Source: Heterodera schachtii (lineage: Eukaryota; Nematoda; Chromadorea; Rhabditida; Heteroderidae). Taken from it: a DNA stretch of 64,000 nucleotides. The translations under genes and the position numbers were made by a program. The stretch is from assembly GCA_023374025.1 (NCBI GenBank), contig SIJG01000157.1, forward strand, positions 1-64,000, in the 5' to 3' direction. Numbering within the stretch: position 1 is the stretch's first letter; each line of letters opens with the position of its first letter. The notes below the pieces were generated by a model. That model was not told where the DNA came from, did not search any database, and saw only the letters and a program-made list of their open reading frames with translations. This document shows positions 10,596 through 20,696 of the stretch, piece by piece.

Positions 10596-10715
10596 AATAT
10601 AATGGATTTCTTGGATCTTTTTTTTTTATTTTGTTCGACTGTATGTTTTCTACATTTTCCTACTAATTTTTTGTTATTTGTTTATTAATCAGATTTTTGT
10701 GAGGGTTTTTCTGAC

Positions 10716-11290
10716 TATGCCAAAAATGGATATTCTTGCACTAATTTTAGGGACCCCCCATTCTTTAGGATTGGGATTCTTCTATCACGAAATGCTCGAT
10801 TGATCGGGGAATTCTCCGTTTTGTCTATCGGTAAGTCATTGTTTTCTTCCTCATCTAAAACACGCTCAACGTGTCCGTTTTTTACCCTTTTTTCGATTTT
10901 ACTTTAGAATGATAGAAATATGTAATAGGGACTAAAAAGTTTTTCTTCTTTTGTGACTTCAACGGTCGGACTCGACACGAATTTCCTCCAAGTTCTCAAA
11001 CGAGATCAGACTTTCACTGGATTCTAAATTCTGTACGTCTTTCTTTTCCAGAAGTTTTGTTGAATTTGGTTCAATGGTTGTTTCCGTAAATTACGATGGG
11101 ATGGTTTTCACCGTTCATCCAGAACTTTCAAACTCAACATCAGACCATTTGCTTCATCATAAAGCTTAAATCCCAATTTTGTCAATCCGTTCGTGCCCGT
11201 CAACAAGCCATAACCGATCGGGGCTTTTGTTGCATGCATCGCGTTTTTAACTGCTGTTTTGAGACCCCGACGAAAACAAATACTATTGAA
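10716..11290 (-). pseudogene. Decayed coding region, unrecognised
   Basis: Three minus-strand stretches have balanced codons but do not join: 11289-11110 (FRRGLKTAVKNAMHATKAPI ... LMLSLKVLDER-stop), 11071-10974 (TETTIEPNSTKLLEKKDVQN ... EEIRVESDR-stop) and about 10900-10717 (VERVLDEEENNDLPIDKTEN ... VQEYPFLA-stop). Frame changes between them and no splice signals support introns, so this looks like a decaying gene or retroelement open reading frame. DNA at 11350-11560 (TESKSRTNSQPAISESSNRI) may be more of its 5' part. Confidence 0.45.
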
Positions 11291-11764
11291 TGATCTGCTT
11301 TCTTGCTCAAATAATATTAGTTGAGAAATTTGACACTGTCCTTCTGCCTACATTTGGAAAAAGATAACAAAACAAATTTCCGACCAAAAACCTATTATTT
11401 TATTTGAATTTTGTCTAGAAATTCTTTCTCCCAATCCTAAATCTAGAAATAATCCGGTTCGAACTCTCAGAAATAGCTGGTTGAGAGTTTGTCCGACTTT
11501 TCGACTCTGTCTTACCTCTCTACACTCTGTCCGCGTGTCACAAAAAAAGTCATGAACGATACTTTCACGCATTTACAACCCGAAAAGCCATTTTTAACAA
11601 AAAAAAAATACATAATATAATAAAAAAAAAAAATGTTGAAATAATTTTATTTCTTAATAATATTAAAATAATCCATAAATTTGGATGCATAAAGCAAAAT
11701 GCAGTAATATTTTGTTAATTATATTTTTTATTTCATTCTAAATTTCAAACAAAATGTTAATGCT

Positions 11765-12395
11765 CGATTGATGTATTTTCAATATTTTAGCAATTTCGGT
11801 GTCACTCATTTTTGGATTTTCTTTTTTATTCCCAATATTTTTTCATTTTTTCTATTTTTTCTTCCTTCGTTATTTTACAGAGAATGCCAAATTGTTTTTT
11901 CAATCTGCAAATTGTTCCGTGGCTTACTCCGATTTTATTACAAATTTCGGCATAATTTTCTTGCCATTCTTTTGGTGAATATTTTCGTTTTTGTTTAAAT
12001 TCATTTGTCATTCCAATAAATTTTTGCACGATTTCTAATTTTTGAGAATCAGTTTTTGATTTGTATTTATATAAGCCAAATTCTTTGATCCATTCATAAA
12101 TTTTGTGTCGATTTGTTCCCATTTTTTTTTGCTATTTTCGAATTAATTTTGATCCATTCTTTTGCTGAATATTTTCGTCCTTTTTGCTTTATTTTTCTTT
12201 TATTTTGATGAATTTTTGAATAATTTCTCTTTTTTTCTGCTCATTTCGTTGTTTTTCTTCTTTTTCTTCCCATTTTTCTCCAAATATTTCATCAAATGAT
12301 TTTTGTTGCAGCTTTTTCTCTTCTGTTACAACATAATTAATATTAATTAGGACGATCAAAAATATAATTAAAATGAATAATTGGCACAAATTCAT
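11765..12395 (-). pseudogene. Secreted HTH-repeat family, copy G
   Basis: The leader is intact from the ATG at 12395 (MNLCQLFILIIFLIVLININ, then VVTEEKKLQQKSFDEIFGEK). A missing A near 12195 breaks repeat A. The frame resumes at MGTNRHKIYEWIKEFGL and stays open for 98 codons through repeat B (KYSPKEWQENYAEICNKIGV ... LKKQFGI), until a missing base turns YWQIKK into YWE-stop. The rest of repeat C (MSDTEIAKILKIHQ) is readable in another frame. The leader and box differ from copies C/F/H (VVTEEKK, not GGSVDKK), so this is an older branch of the family, closer to copies B and D. Confidence 0.6.
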
Positions 12396-13360
12396 TTTGA
12401 TCCAAATGGTTTTTTTTCGGAGTTATTATTCGATATTTTGACTGTCTAATAATACAAATCAGAAACCAAATAAAAACATACAATTAAAATATTTAAAAAA
12501 TAAATTTTTATATTTACTATCATTTGCCTAGTATTTTTATGATTAAAACAAAATGATCATTTTATTTAATAATGAAAAAATTATAATAAAAAATTTTCAT
12601 ATAATTGATTTTTTGGTTAAACATTTTCGTTTTTAATTATTTATTATGACAAAAATGTCAAATGTTTATAAAAATGAATAATATAAAAAATTTCCGATTA
12701 CATCATATGTATTTACCATAATATTGATTAAAAATGATTAAAAAAAATAAAAACGAGAAATTTTGTTTTTAAGAAATTAAAATAAAATATCATGCAAAAT
12801 TAAGTAAGCTTTTTTTAGACAAAAAGCCTTTACTTTCTCATTTAAATAAAATATTATATCATTCGAATTATAAAATTATGAATAAATTTCTTTTAAATAA
12901 ACGAAAAAGGATGAAAATTTCATTTAATTACCTTTTTTTCTGTCTCCATGTTCTAAATTATTTTTTATGTTTGCTAATATCAAAGTAAAAAAAAAGAGAC
13001 ACTGCGAATAAAAACGATAGATAAATTAGTCATTTTCTCAGCGCCTTAAAGGCGGGAATTTAATTAAGCCCGGTAAAGAAAACACAAAAAAAAATTACGG
13101 ATGAATTAGTCATTATTAGAGGGGCCCTTAAAAATGAGGATAAATTTAATGAACCCCACGGGGTCTAAAAAAAATTTTGTGTTTTGCACTTCTCACAGCA
13201 AATCAAAATCTGCTAATTTTAATCGGAATTCTGTTAGCCCTGAGGGGCTCACTTAATTGAAAGAAAATAATAATAAAATAAATAAAAAATAATAATAAAA
13301 AAAGAGGAATTTAAATTAAAAAATAATTATTTAAAAACAACAAGTAGAAACATTTAAAAA
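12396..13360. other. AT-rich interval with short GC palindromes
   Basis: No gene seen. Between 13035 and 13255 four small hairpin-like patches occur at roughly 60-80 bp spacing: GCGCCTTAAAGGCGG, AGGGGCCCTT, CCCCACGGGG and AGCCCTGAGGGGCT. They are listed again as a finding. Confidence 0.45.
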
Positions 13361-13462
13361 TGATGGAAACGGACACATACTGGCAACGCCAACGGCAAGG
13401 ATTGGCCGCCGTAAAATCTTTTAGCGCTACAGTGGCTTGGCTTCTCCCGCCCGCCCACTGAC
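13361..13462 (+). CDS. Short ORF, possible terminal exon
   Basis: A 33-codon frame (MMETDTYWQRQRQGLAAVKS ... WLLPPAH-stop) with GC-rich codons, unlike the DNA before it. It may be a small peptide, the last exon of a gene whose start is missing, or chance. The pyrimidine-rich DNA that follows (13440-13900; repeated CCCCATTTC and CTGGTCA) does not look coding to me. Confidence 0.25.
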
Positions 13463-13903
13463 GTCCCCTCCCCAAGCCATTCCCACTGTCATTTATGTCT
13501 CATTCATAAGTCTGCTCCGCCGTCAGCCAAACGGCACTTCCCTCATCGTCCATCAAATCCCCACCCAAATTCAATCCATTTCTGAAGTTCTAATCATTCC
13601 CTTTCCCCATTTCATTTCTGTTTTTGTTCAAATTGTCCCCCATTTTATTTTTGATCGACCCCAATTTTTCCGTGGACAATTTTTCCCCATTTCACCCCAA
13701 ATTGGCCGCATTAATCCCGAATTTTTCCCTTGGCCAATTCTCCCCCATTTCATTTTGACCTCTTCTATTTCTGGTCAACACCTTCCCTCATTTTTCTGGT
13801 CAATTCACCTCTTTCAATTCTGGTCAGCTCCCTTCCTCGTTTTTCTCATTGGTCAAAACATTTCCAATTACTGTTCAGTCACATTTCCCCCATTTTCATC
13901 TGA

Positions 13904-14420
13904 TCAGAGAGAGAGGGAAGAAGGGAGAGAAAGACAGAGAGAGAGAGGAGAGGAGAGAGAGAGAGGAGAGAGTGAGAGAAAAAAGGAGAGGAGAGAAAGA
14001 GAAAGAAAGAGAGAGAGAAATAGAGAGAGAGGGAAGGATGAAAGTAGGGAAAAACAAATATTTTTTGAGCAGTAGGATAAAATGTTTATAGAAGACCGAG
14101 ATAGAGAGTGAGGAGTGAAGAAGAGTAAGGAGGGGAGAGAATAGAGGAAAGGAGAGAGATGGAAAGAGGAAATGAAAGAAGAGAAGAAGGATAAAGAGAG
14201 AAAAAGACAGACAGAGAGAGAGAGAGAGTGCGGATGGGAGGGGAGGGAATAGAGAAAGGGAGAGAAACAGAGAGAGATTAAGAGAGAGATGGGAGAAAAA
14301 GAGAAGGGATAAAGGTTGATAAAGAGGAGAGAGGGGGGGGGGGGGGGGAAAGAAGATGGATAAAAAGGAGATGGATAAAAAGGAAGAGAGAGAGGTAGAC
14401 ATATAAAGGAGGGAGAGCAA

Positions 14421-14459
<39 letters not shown>

Positions 14460-14535
14460 CGAAGAAAAAGACGACAAAGAGAGAGAGAGAGGGAAGGAGA
14501 GAGAGAGAAATAAAGAGAGAGAGGGAGAAGGATGA
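13904..14535. repeat. Purine (GA)n tract
   Basis: About 630 bp of nearly pure purine on the plus strand (GAGAGAGGGAG-type), including a run of 18 G near 14331-14348. Two copies of the module word GGATGAAAGTAGGGAAAAAC...GATCAGTAGG lie at 14036-14090 (inside) and 14529-14600 (right edge), so the tract was probably duplicated or expanded around that module. Long open frames in it, on both strands, are compositional. Confidence 0.8.
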
Positions 14536-14702
14536 AAGTAGGGAAAAACAAATATTTTTTGATCAGTAGGGTAAAAAATTTTATTTAATCGTGGAATTAC
14601 TTTATTTTTTCATTTATTTACAATCTTCTTAAAATTATTTATAAGAAATTCATTTTTTAATGTTTCAAATTTATTTGTTTTTAGAAATATATCTTCTTAA
14701 AA
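14529..14702 (+). promoter_or_regulatory. Upstream module of copy H
   Basis: ATGAAAGTAGGGAAAAAC, GATCAGTAGGGTAAAAA, TTTAATCGTGGAATTACTTT and TTTGTTTTTAG|AAATATATC precede the ATG at 14703. Shorter than in copy F: the TTGCCATGAATAATATG segment is missing. Confidence 0.55.
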
Positions 14703-15383
14703 ATGAAATTTTGCCTAATTTTAATTTTAATCGTCCTAATTAATATTAATTATGTTGGGTCAGTGGATAAAAAATTGCAACAGCAAACATTTGAAGAAAT
14801 ATTTGGAGAAAAATGGGAAGAAAAAGAAGACGAAAAACTGGAAGAAAAAATAGAAAAAATTGCAAAATTTTAAAAATAAAAGAAAAAATAAAGGGAAAAG
14901 GAAGAAAATATTCAACAAAAGAATGGAATAAAATTAATTCCAAAATAGCGAAAAAATTGGGGACAAATAGTAATTATATTCGAAAATGGATTAAAGAATT
15001 GGGGCTTAATCAAAAAATACAGAAAAGCTACAAGTCGAAAACAAATGAAGAAAAAATTGAAATTGTGCAAAAATTCATTGAAATTGCAAATGAATTTAAA
15101 CAAAAAAGAAAGTATTCGAAAAAGAATGGGAGCAAATTAATGAAGAAATTTGTAAGAAAATTGGAGTTGGTTATAGAACAATTATGAAATGGAAGAAACA
15201 ATTTGGAATGAGTAAAAATTGTATCACTGAGAATGAAAAAATGGAAAAAATGAAAACGTATTGGCAAATAAAAAGAGAAAACCAAAAATGAATGATAATG
15301 CAATTGCTAAAATTATGAACACTTCTCATCAGAATGTTCATAATTGGAAGAAACAATTTGGGGAAGAAATATTTGAGAATTGA
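14703..15383 (+). pseudogene. Secreted HTH-repeat family, copy H
   Basis: The leader (MKFCLILILIVLININYVGS) and box (EIFGEKWEEKEDEKLEEK) are intact. A deleted base in TTTTATAAAATAAAAG near 14870 gives a stop after EKIAKF. Repeat A and most of repeat B are open in the next frame (KIKGKGRKYSTKEWNKINSK ... KWIKELGLNQK ... FKQKRKYS). Further slips occur near 15120 and 15285. Repeat C reads KTYWQIKREN ... WKKQFGEEIFEN. The 3' flank matches copy C. Pseudogene as read; the damage is all single-base indels in A-runs. Confidence 0.6.
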
Positions 15384-15548
15384 AAACGATGATTTTAGAA
15401 TTTTTCATACCCATTTAATATACTAACAAACAAATTTCTTGATAAAAACAATCAAAAGATAGTAATTGAATAAAAAGTTATAACAAATGTTCGAAAATTC
15501 CCCCATTGGCCAAGATACAAGCATCCAAGCGCTTCCGAAAATTGGCAA

Positions 15549-15720
15549 TGAAGGATGAAAGTAGGGAAAAACAAATATTTTTTGCATCAGTAGGATAAAA
15601 TGTTTATTTAATACTAGAATTACTTTATTTATTTAATAATAATCCTCTTAAAATTATTTATTTTGAGAAAATATATGAATTATATATGTATTTGCCATGA
15701 ATAATAGCCACACTGGAAAT
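15549..15720 (+). repeat. Orphan upstream module
   Basis: GGATGAAAGTAGGGAAAAAC ... CATCAGTAGGATAAAATG ... TTGCCATGAATAATA with no family gene downstream. It ends at a run of twelve G at 15721. Confidence 0.6.
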
Positions 15721-16400
15721 GGGGGGGGGGGGACATTAATGAATAAAATTAGAAATTAGACTTTATTTTTTTACTTTATATGGAAATCTTAAATATTCAA
15801 AATTTGAATAAACATTAATTTAGTAAAAATGAAAATAAGAAAATATTAAAACTAAAAAGATAAATCATAACGCTAAGTAAATATTTTTTCCTTAAAATAA
15901 AATCAATTCCAAATATTTGGCTGTCTGATTGAAATTGAATTTTACGTCTTTTTCTTCATCCGCGAATTTGCCAACCATTTTTTAAATTAATAAGTTATCC
16001 GATTTTTATTAAAACTTTTTTTCTATTAGTTAACATAACCGAACTATTGAATTAAGAGGATTTGGCTGTCTGATTGAAATTGGATTTTCCGTCTTTTGCT
16101 CATCCGCGAAGGTGGCAAGTTTTTCAATTTTAATATTATATAATGCAAATTATTATGAGAATCATTATTCTAATATGTCTTATTTAATTGGATGAAAAAA
16201 TAAATCTTTTCTATTAGTTATCAATTTAATAAGCAGTATTACATCAAATGATTTGCACGATTTTTGTATAATGTTAGGAAGTTTATCCGATTTTTATTAA
16301 AAATTTTCTTCTATTACTTCGCAATTTAAAATGGCAAAATAAATATTAAGCATTTGTAAAATGATAATATCATTTAAAATAATTATATTTATACTCTACT
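15721..16400. other. AT-rich interval with a short duplication
   Basis: Two related ~70-bp blocks, 15917-15980 and 16064-16115, share TTGGCTGTCTGATTGAAATT and CTTCATCCGCGAA/GCTCATCCGCGAA. No gene seen. Confidence 0.5.
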
Positions 16401-17402
16401 GGGGCCTTATGCTCGTCTCGCGGTTTAGTAAACCACGGTTAACGCGTTAACCACGGTTTCGTTAACCATGGTTAACGACCGACCTTAACCGGTATGCTAG
16501 TCTTTAACCGTGGTTAAGTAAACCATGGTTAACGAAACCGTGGTTAAGAGAATTTATTTTGAATTTGAAAAATAATTAATATTCAAAAAATTTAAATAAA
16601 TTATTTTAATAATAAAATTCTATTAATATTATGAACATTGGCACAGATTTTATTAAAAAACGCCGAAAAACTATTAAATCCAAAATTTTTTTCAAAAAAT
16701 TTTTGGTCATAACTTTTTTTAAACAAAACAAAACTTTTTAAAATTTTGCAAACTAATAGAGGACTCTTCGGGCTATAGAATGATACAAAGAATGTTTAAT
16801 TTGGATGCTTCTTGAAAAAGTTTGCTGCATTAAAATTGTAAAATTATTTTATTTATGGTCGTGTGAACTGCAATGGAGCCAAAATTTCTTGGTAATAGTG
16901 CATTACAACCAATTGCGTTGTTATGTAACATGCTACAAACAGCAGCAATTTTGTCACCTTTTTAAAAAAGCTATTTTATCAGTTTGGCCGTGTGCATATT
17001 TTTTTGATGAAATTAAACTAATCCGTCAATAATTTATATCATAGACAAAAATAAAAGTCATATTCTTTTTCTGCATGTAAATTACCTTAGAAAAAAATTA
17101 TTTTTTTATTTTACAATTTAAATTACTAAATAAATTTACGTTAACCACAACTCGAGTTGTGGTTAAGATTCCTTAAGAAAGATTAAACCACGGTTAGATG
17201 AGCATACCGGTTGGAAATAAACCATGGTTAACGCAAGTTAACCGTGGTTAAGGAGGCAGTAAACCACGGTTAACTCAACCGTGGTTTAGCCTTAACCACG
17301 GTTAAAAAGGGAAGGACGAGCATACCGGTTAAGGATTCTTAACCACGGTTAACGCCGTTAACCGTGGTTTAGCTCTAAACCGCGAGACGAGCATAAGGCC
17401 CC
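16401..17402. mobile_element. 1.0-kb element with 27-bp perfect TIRs and GGTTAACC-word ends
   Basis: Perfect 27-bp terminal inverted repeats begin GGGGCCTTATGCTCGTCTCG. Subterminal 150-250 bp on each side are made of AACCACGGTTAA/TTAACCGTGGTT variants, each itself palindromic. The centre (16560-17140) is AT-rich, with a half copy of the foldback core (TAATAGAGGACTCTTCGGGC) and no transposase. The element sits inside the upstream module of copy I, splitting CTACTTTTG|TCATCAAAATTG. Non-autonomous; superfamily unassigned because no clean target-site duplication was found. Confidence 0.75.
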
Positions 17403-17550
17403 TGGTCATCAAAATTGAAATGCAAGTAGGGAATAACAAAAATATTTTTGATCAGTAGGGATAAAAATGATTATTTAATCTTGGAATTATTTTATTTTTC
17501 ATTAATTTACAATCTTTTTAAAATTATTTATACTGAGTCTCATCTTTAAA

Positions 17551-17680
17551 ATGAAATTATGCCTAATTTTAATTTCGATCGTCCTAATTAATATTAATTA
17601 TGTTAGATCACTGGATAAAAAATTGCAACAGAAAACATTCGATGAAATATTTGGAGAAAAATGGGAAAAAAACAGAAGCA
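17551..17680 (+). pseudogene. Secreted HTH-repeat family, copy I (5' end only)
   Basis: The leader and box are intact (MKLCLILISIVLININYVRS, LDKKLQQKTFDEIFGEKWEK), then the sequence leaves the family. The frame continues to a stop at 17742 in unrelated DNA. The FGEKWE box is followed by NRSIGTKKYANQ, not by repeat A. This is a 3'-truncated copy, or a leader fused to foreign sequence. Confidence 0.6.
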
Positions 17681-17839
17681 TTGGCACCAAGAAATACGCA
17701 AATCAGAATAGCAAAATGTTGTTAATAAAGGGAGTATTTTAATAAATCTGGGCGCATCGGTTCAGGGGGACTGCCCGAAAAACCAAAAAAAAAAAAATTG
17801 ATTTTTTTAAGTGTCTATTTGAGGTACACAAACATTTAT

Positions 17840-18085
17840 GGGGAGCAAAAATCCAACGTAAAAATAAAGAAGTCATCAAGCCAAGCAACAAGCCGCAGAA
17901 TGAGATTAGCCGAAACAACATCAGAGACTGGAGAAAGCATGAGGCGAAACTTAGAAAATGTACCTAATTTTTACAATGTATTTAAAAAATTAAAAAACCC
18001 TTAATTCATTTAGGGACGCGATTCGAAAGATGTACAAAAATGGATGGTTCATGATGAAAAGCCGACCAGTTCAATTAGAAAGGTA
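17840..18085 (+). pseudogene. Second copy of the 5.6-6.06 kb gene fragment
   Basis: Plus-strand exon (KKSSSQATSRRMRLAETTSE, then TGESMRRNL) followed by an AT-rich intron ending TTTAG and an exon DAIRKMYKNGWFMMKSRPVQ, LER, with donor GTAAGC at about 18086. It keeps the exon-intron layout seen on the minus strand at 5.6-5.85 kb. No start or downstream exons were found, so it is a fragment. Confidence 0.5.
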
Positions 18086-18344
18086 AGCACCTCAAAAGCA
18101 GGTCTCTTGGAAAAGATTAATTGGAAACTTAAAATGCTAAAAAATCACAGAATAAACGATTAAAGTCAGGACAGGAAAAACAAGGAAAAAGAAAAAATTT
18201 CATTCATCAACTCTTTCTCTCTCAAATTGATTTTTCCATTTTGAAATGCTATTTTATTAATTTTCATCATTTTTTTGCAGCAAAATTTGATCATTCTTTT
18301 TTTGAATTTTCATTTTTTATTTCCAAATAAATTTTCATTTTTTC

Positions 18345-18406
18345 TTTTTAACTTTTATTAAGAAGATCAAAAATAAAATTAAAGAAAATATTTGAACTAA
18401 TTTCAT
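18345..18406 (-). pseudogene. Leader remnant of the HTH-repeat family
   Basis: ATGAAATTAGTTC... reads MKLVQIFSLILFLIFLIKVK on the minus strand, the family signal peptide, preceded by the AAATATA...TTTTTAG module end. No FGEKWEE box follows. Confidence 0.5.
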
Positions 18407-18749
18407 TTTAAAATATATTTCTAAAAATAAATAAATTTAAAACATTAAAAATGCATATGTTTTCACCACAATTCATTTTTATTAATATTGTCGCAAAATC
18501 TTTTCGTTTTTCAATGTTGCATTATTTTTGGCTTTTGAGTATTTATTTAACTATTTCGGAATTTTACATGAATATAAAACCATGCATCCAAATTTTGAAA
18601 AAAAAATTTTCCGGCGCCATCGGCCCAACCCCCTCTGTTCCCAAAAAGTTTTTTTAGGAAAAATGGCGCCTCAAAAAACATTTTTTTCATTTTATATTTC
18701 AATAAAATTTTCCAAAATTTTGATTTTTGACAAGCAAATCCAGATTTTG

Positions 18750-18990
18750 AAAATTTAAGTTCAAATATTTCATCACTCATTTTTTGGTTTTTCTTTTTTT
18801 TAATTTTCCAATATATTTTCATTTTTTACATTTTCTCTTTCTCTGTTATTTACAGACAATTCCGAATTGTTTCTTCCAATTAATAATATTCTATAGCTAA
18901 CTCCGATTCTTGTAAAAACTTTTTATAATTTTGTTCCCATTTTTTTTTGAATATTTTTTTGTTTATATTCATTTGTCATTTTAATGAATT
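18750..18990 (-). pseudogene. Body remnant of the HTH-repeat family (repeats B and C)
   Basis: Minus-strand relics of repeat B (KNWEQNYKKFLQELELAIEY-like, WKKQFGIVCK) and the start of repeat C (KMKIYWKIKKK, QKMSDEIF). No leader on its 5' side. It lies upstream of the leader remnant at 18406, so the two are separate fragments. Confidence 0.5.
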
Positions 18991-19164
18991 TTAGCACATT
19001 TTAAAATTTATAATGAATTTATTATAAATATTATTAAGCAAATTAAATAAATAAACTATTTAATATTAATTTATTAAAAATAGTAAGCAAATTAATTAAA
19101 TAAAACTATTTTAAAAGTATTTTTTTAAGTAAAGCCTGAAATAAATATAATCAAGCATTTAATG

Positions 19165-20310
19165 CAGGGCTACCATTGAAAATTTCCCGAAATAAGAACA
19201 TCGCTGGTCAAAAATAAGATTTTAGGGTCAAAAATAAGGACATTTTTTAAAACATGCTTCCAAAATTTAAATCGCATTTTTATTCAACAAAATCAAGCAT
19301 TAGCAACATATTTCTCGCCGCCAACTATTTTTCTGAGCAATTCCGGCTTAGAAATGAGAAATTTATACATTTCCGAAAATCAATTTTAAGGTTTTAACAA
19401 TTTTGTCGAAAACATAAGCAATTGGTAATTTCAGTGCATTTAGAATCAAAAAAAATCAGATTTTTAACAATTTTTTTCGGCGCATTTTTCCGAAAAATTT
19501 TTTGTGTATGGGTGAGGGAAGAGCGTCCGGCGGTGCCGATAGGCACCGCCGGGGAAATTTTTTGAAAATTTAATGCAATTTGTTAACAAGTTCTGTCCAA
19601 AAATGAACAAAATTTGCGATCTTGGGCTAATTTTTAAGAGAAAAAATAGGATTTTTTGGGGGCCGGCGATGCCGATAGGCGCCGCTGAGGGAAAATTTTA
19701 AGAATTTTTAATCAATTTTGTTAGGAATTAGCCAAATTTTTCAGAAATTTCCTCTTTTAAATGAAAATAAGGCACTACCCTAAATCAGAACATTTCTTAT
19801 AAATAAGAACAGATACACCCCTGCTCTAATAGAAGCCGCCGGAAAAATTTTTGTAATTTTTAATGCGATTTCTTAACGAAACTGTCCGTTCATGTGTGTG
19901 TCACATTTTTTTTTTGGACGAATTTTGAAGTATTTTCGAGATGAAAACTTAAAAAACAACAAAAAAAACCCAAGAGAGAGGGAGAGGAGAGAGAGATTGA
20001 GGAGAGGAGGGGAAAGGAACGAGAGAAAAAGATAGAGAGGAGATCAGAATCGCAAAAACCAATTTTCTTAATTTAAGCCGTTTATTTAAAAAAAAATTAA
20101 AGGTAGAACGGAGCGGTTGGGAACCGCGAAGCGGTTCCCAAGCGCTCGTTTAAAATCTAAATTTGTCTCTGAATCCAAAAAATAAGACTAAAATAAGGAC
20201 AAAGAGCTTAAATAAGGACAAATCTTACAAATAAGAACATTTAAAATTTGTAAGATTTGAACCCTAAAAATAAGGACAAATCTTACAAATAAGGACAAAT
20301 GGTAGCCCTG
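19165..20310. mobile_element. CAGGGCTACCATT element, 1.15 kb
   Basis: Inverted termini CAGGGCTACCATT (left) and AATGGTAGCCCTG (right), with subterminal AAATAAGGACA/GAACATCG words. The interior holds two GGCGGTGCC-type hairpins (19527-19553, 19665-19690), a short GA-rich tract, and a GGGAACCGC/GCGGTTCCC hairpin at 20120-20141. CAGGG ends suggest hAT; the flanking 8 bp do not match exactly. Partial relatives start at 24507 (CAGGGCTTCCATCGAAAAT) and end at 63481. Confidence 0.65.
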
Positions 20311-20548
20311 CTTTTAAGCCCCTGAAAACCTTTCAATCGCTAACAAAGTGGAAACTTTTACCATTTTTTCTTTACTATTTAATTTGTCCAAATCCGCTTC
20401 TTTTGGCGCCATTTTCACTTGTATCCAATTTTATGAGAACTGACTCATTAGGCTTGAGATAGAGAATGAAGTTTCCCAGAGAGGAAGATTAATGGACCAT
20501 TAAGGTGATAATTAATCCTAAATGATCGAGCAAATGAGGCTGTTGGAG

Positions 20549-20617
20549 AGGGTCGGCTGCCTGGTAGAACATTGGCCTGGAAAGCCAGAGACGCCGGTTC
20601 AAACCCGGCCGGCCCCA
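20549..20617 (+). tRNA. tRNA-like sequence, anticodon GGA (Ser), probably degenerate
   Basis: The T arm is perfect (stem GCCGG/CCGGC, loop TTCAAAC) and contains a good B box (GGTTCAAACCC). The anticodon arm TTGGC-CTGGAAA-GCCAG has a seven-base loop with GGA, the Ser(TCC) anticodon. The acceptor AGGGTCG/CGGCCCC pairs at 6 of 7 positions. The D region (GCTGCCTGGTAGAACA) keeps GGTAGA but is 3-4 nt short, and the variable loop (AGAC) is short, while genuine tRNA-Ser has a long variable arm. TTTTT follows at 20621. It is present only in the left arm of the inverted duplication, so it was inserted (or lost) after duplication. tRNA pseudogene or tRNA-derived SINE head are alternatives. Confidence 0.5.
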
Positions 20618-20696
20618 TAGTTTTTCCCTAAAAGACTTCCCCAGCTGTTAATATATTAAGCCTCATTATGCTAATTGGTTTCATTATGCTAATTGG

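Noticed and set aside
13437..14075. 212-codon ORF and the long antisense Ser/Leu-rich ORFs over the GA tract
   Set aside because: Low-complexity translation of pyrimidine/purine repeats; no splice sites or family motifs.
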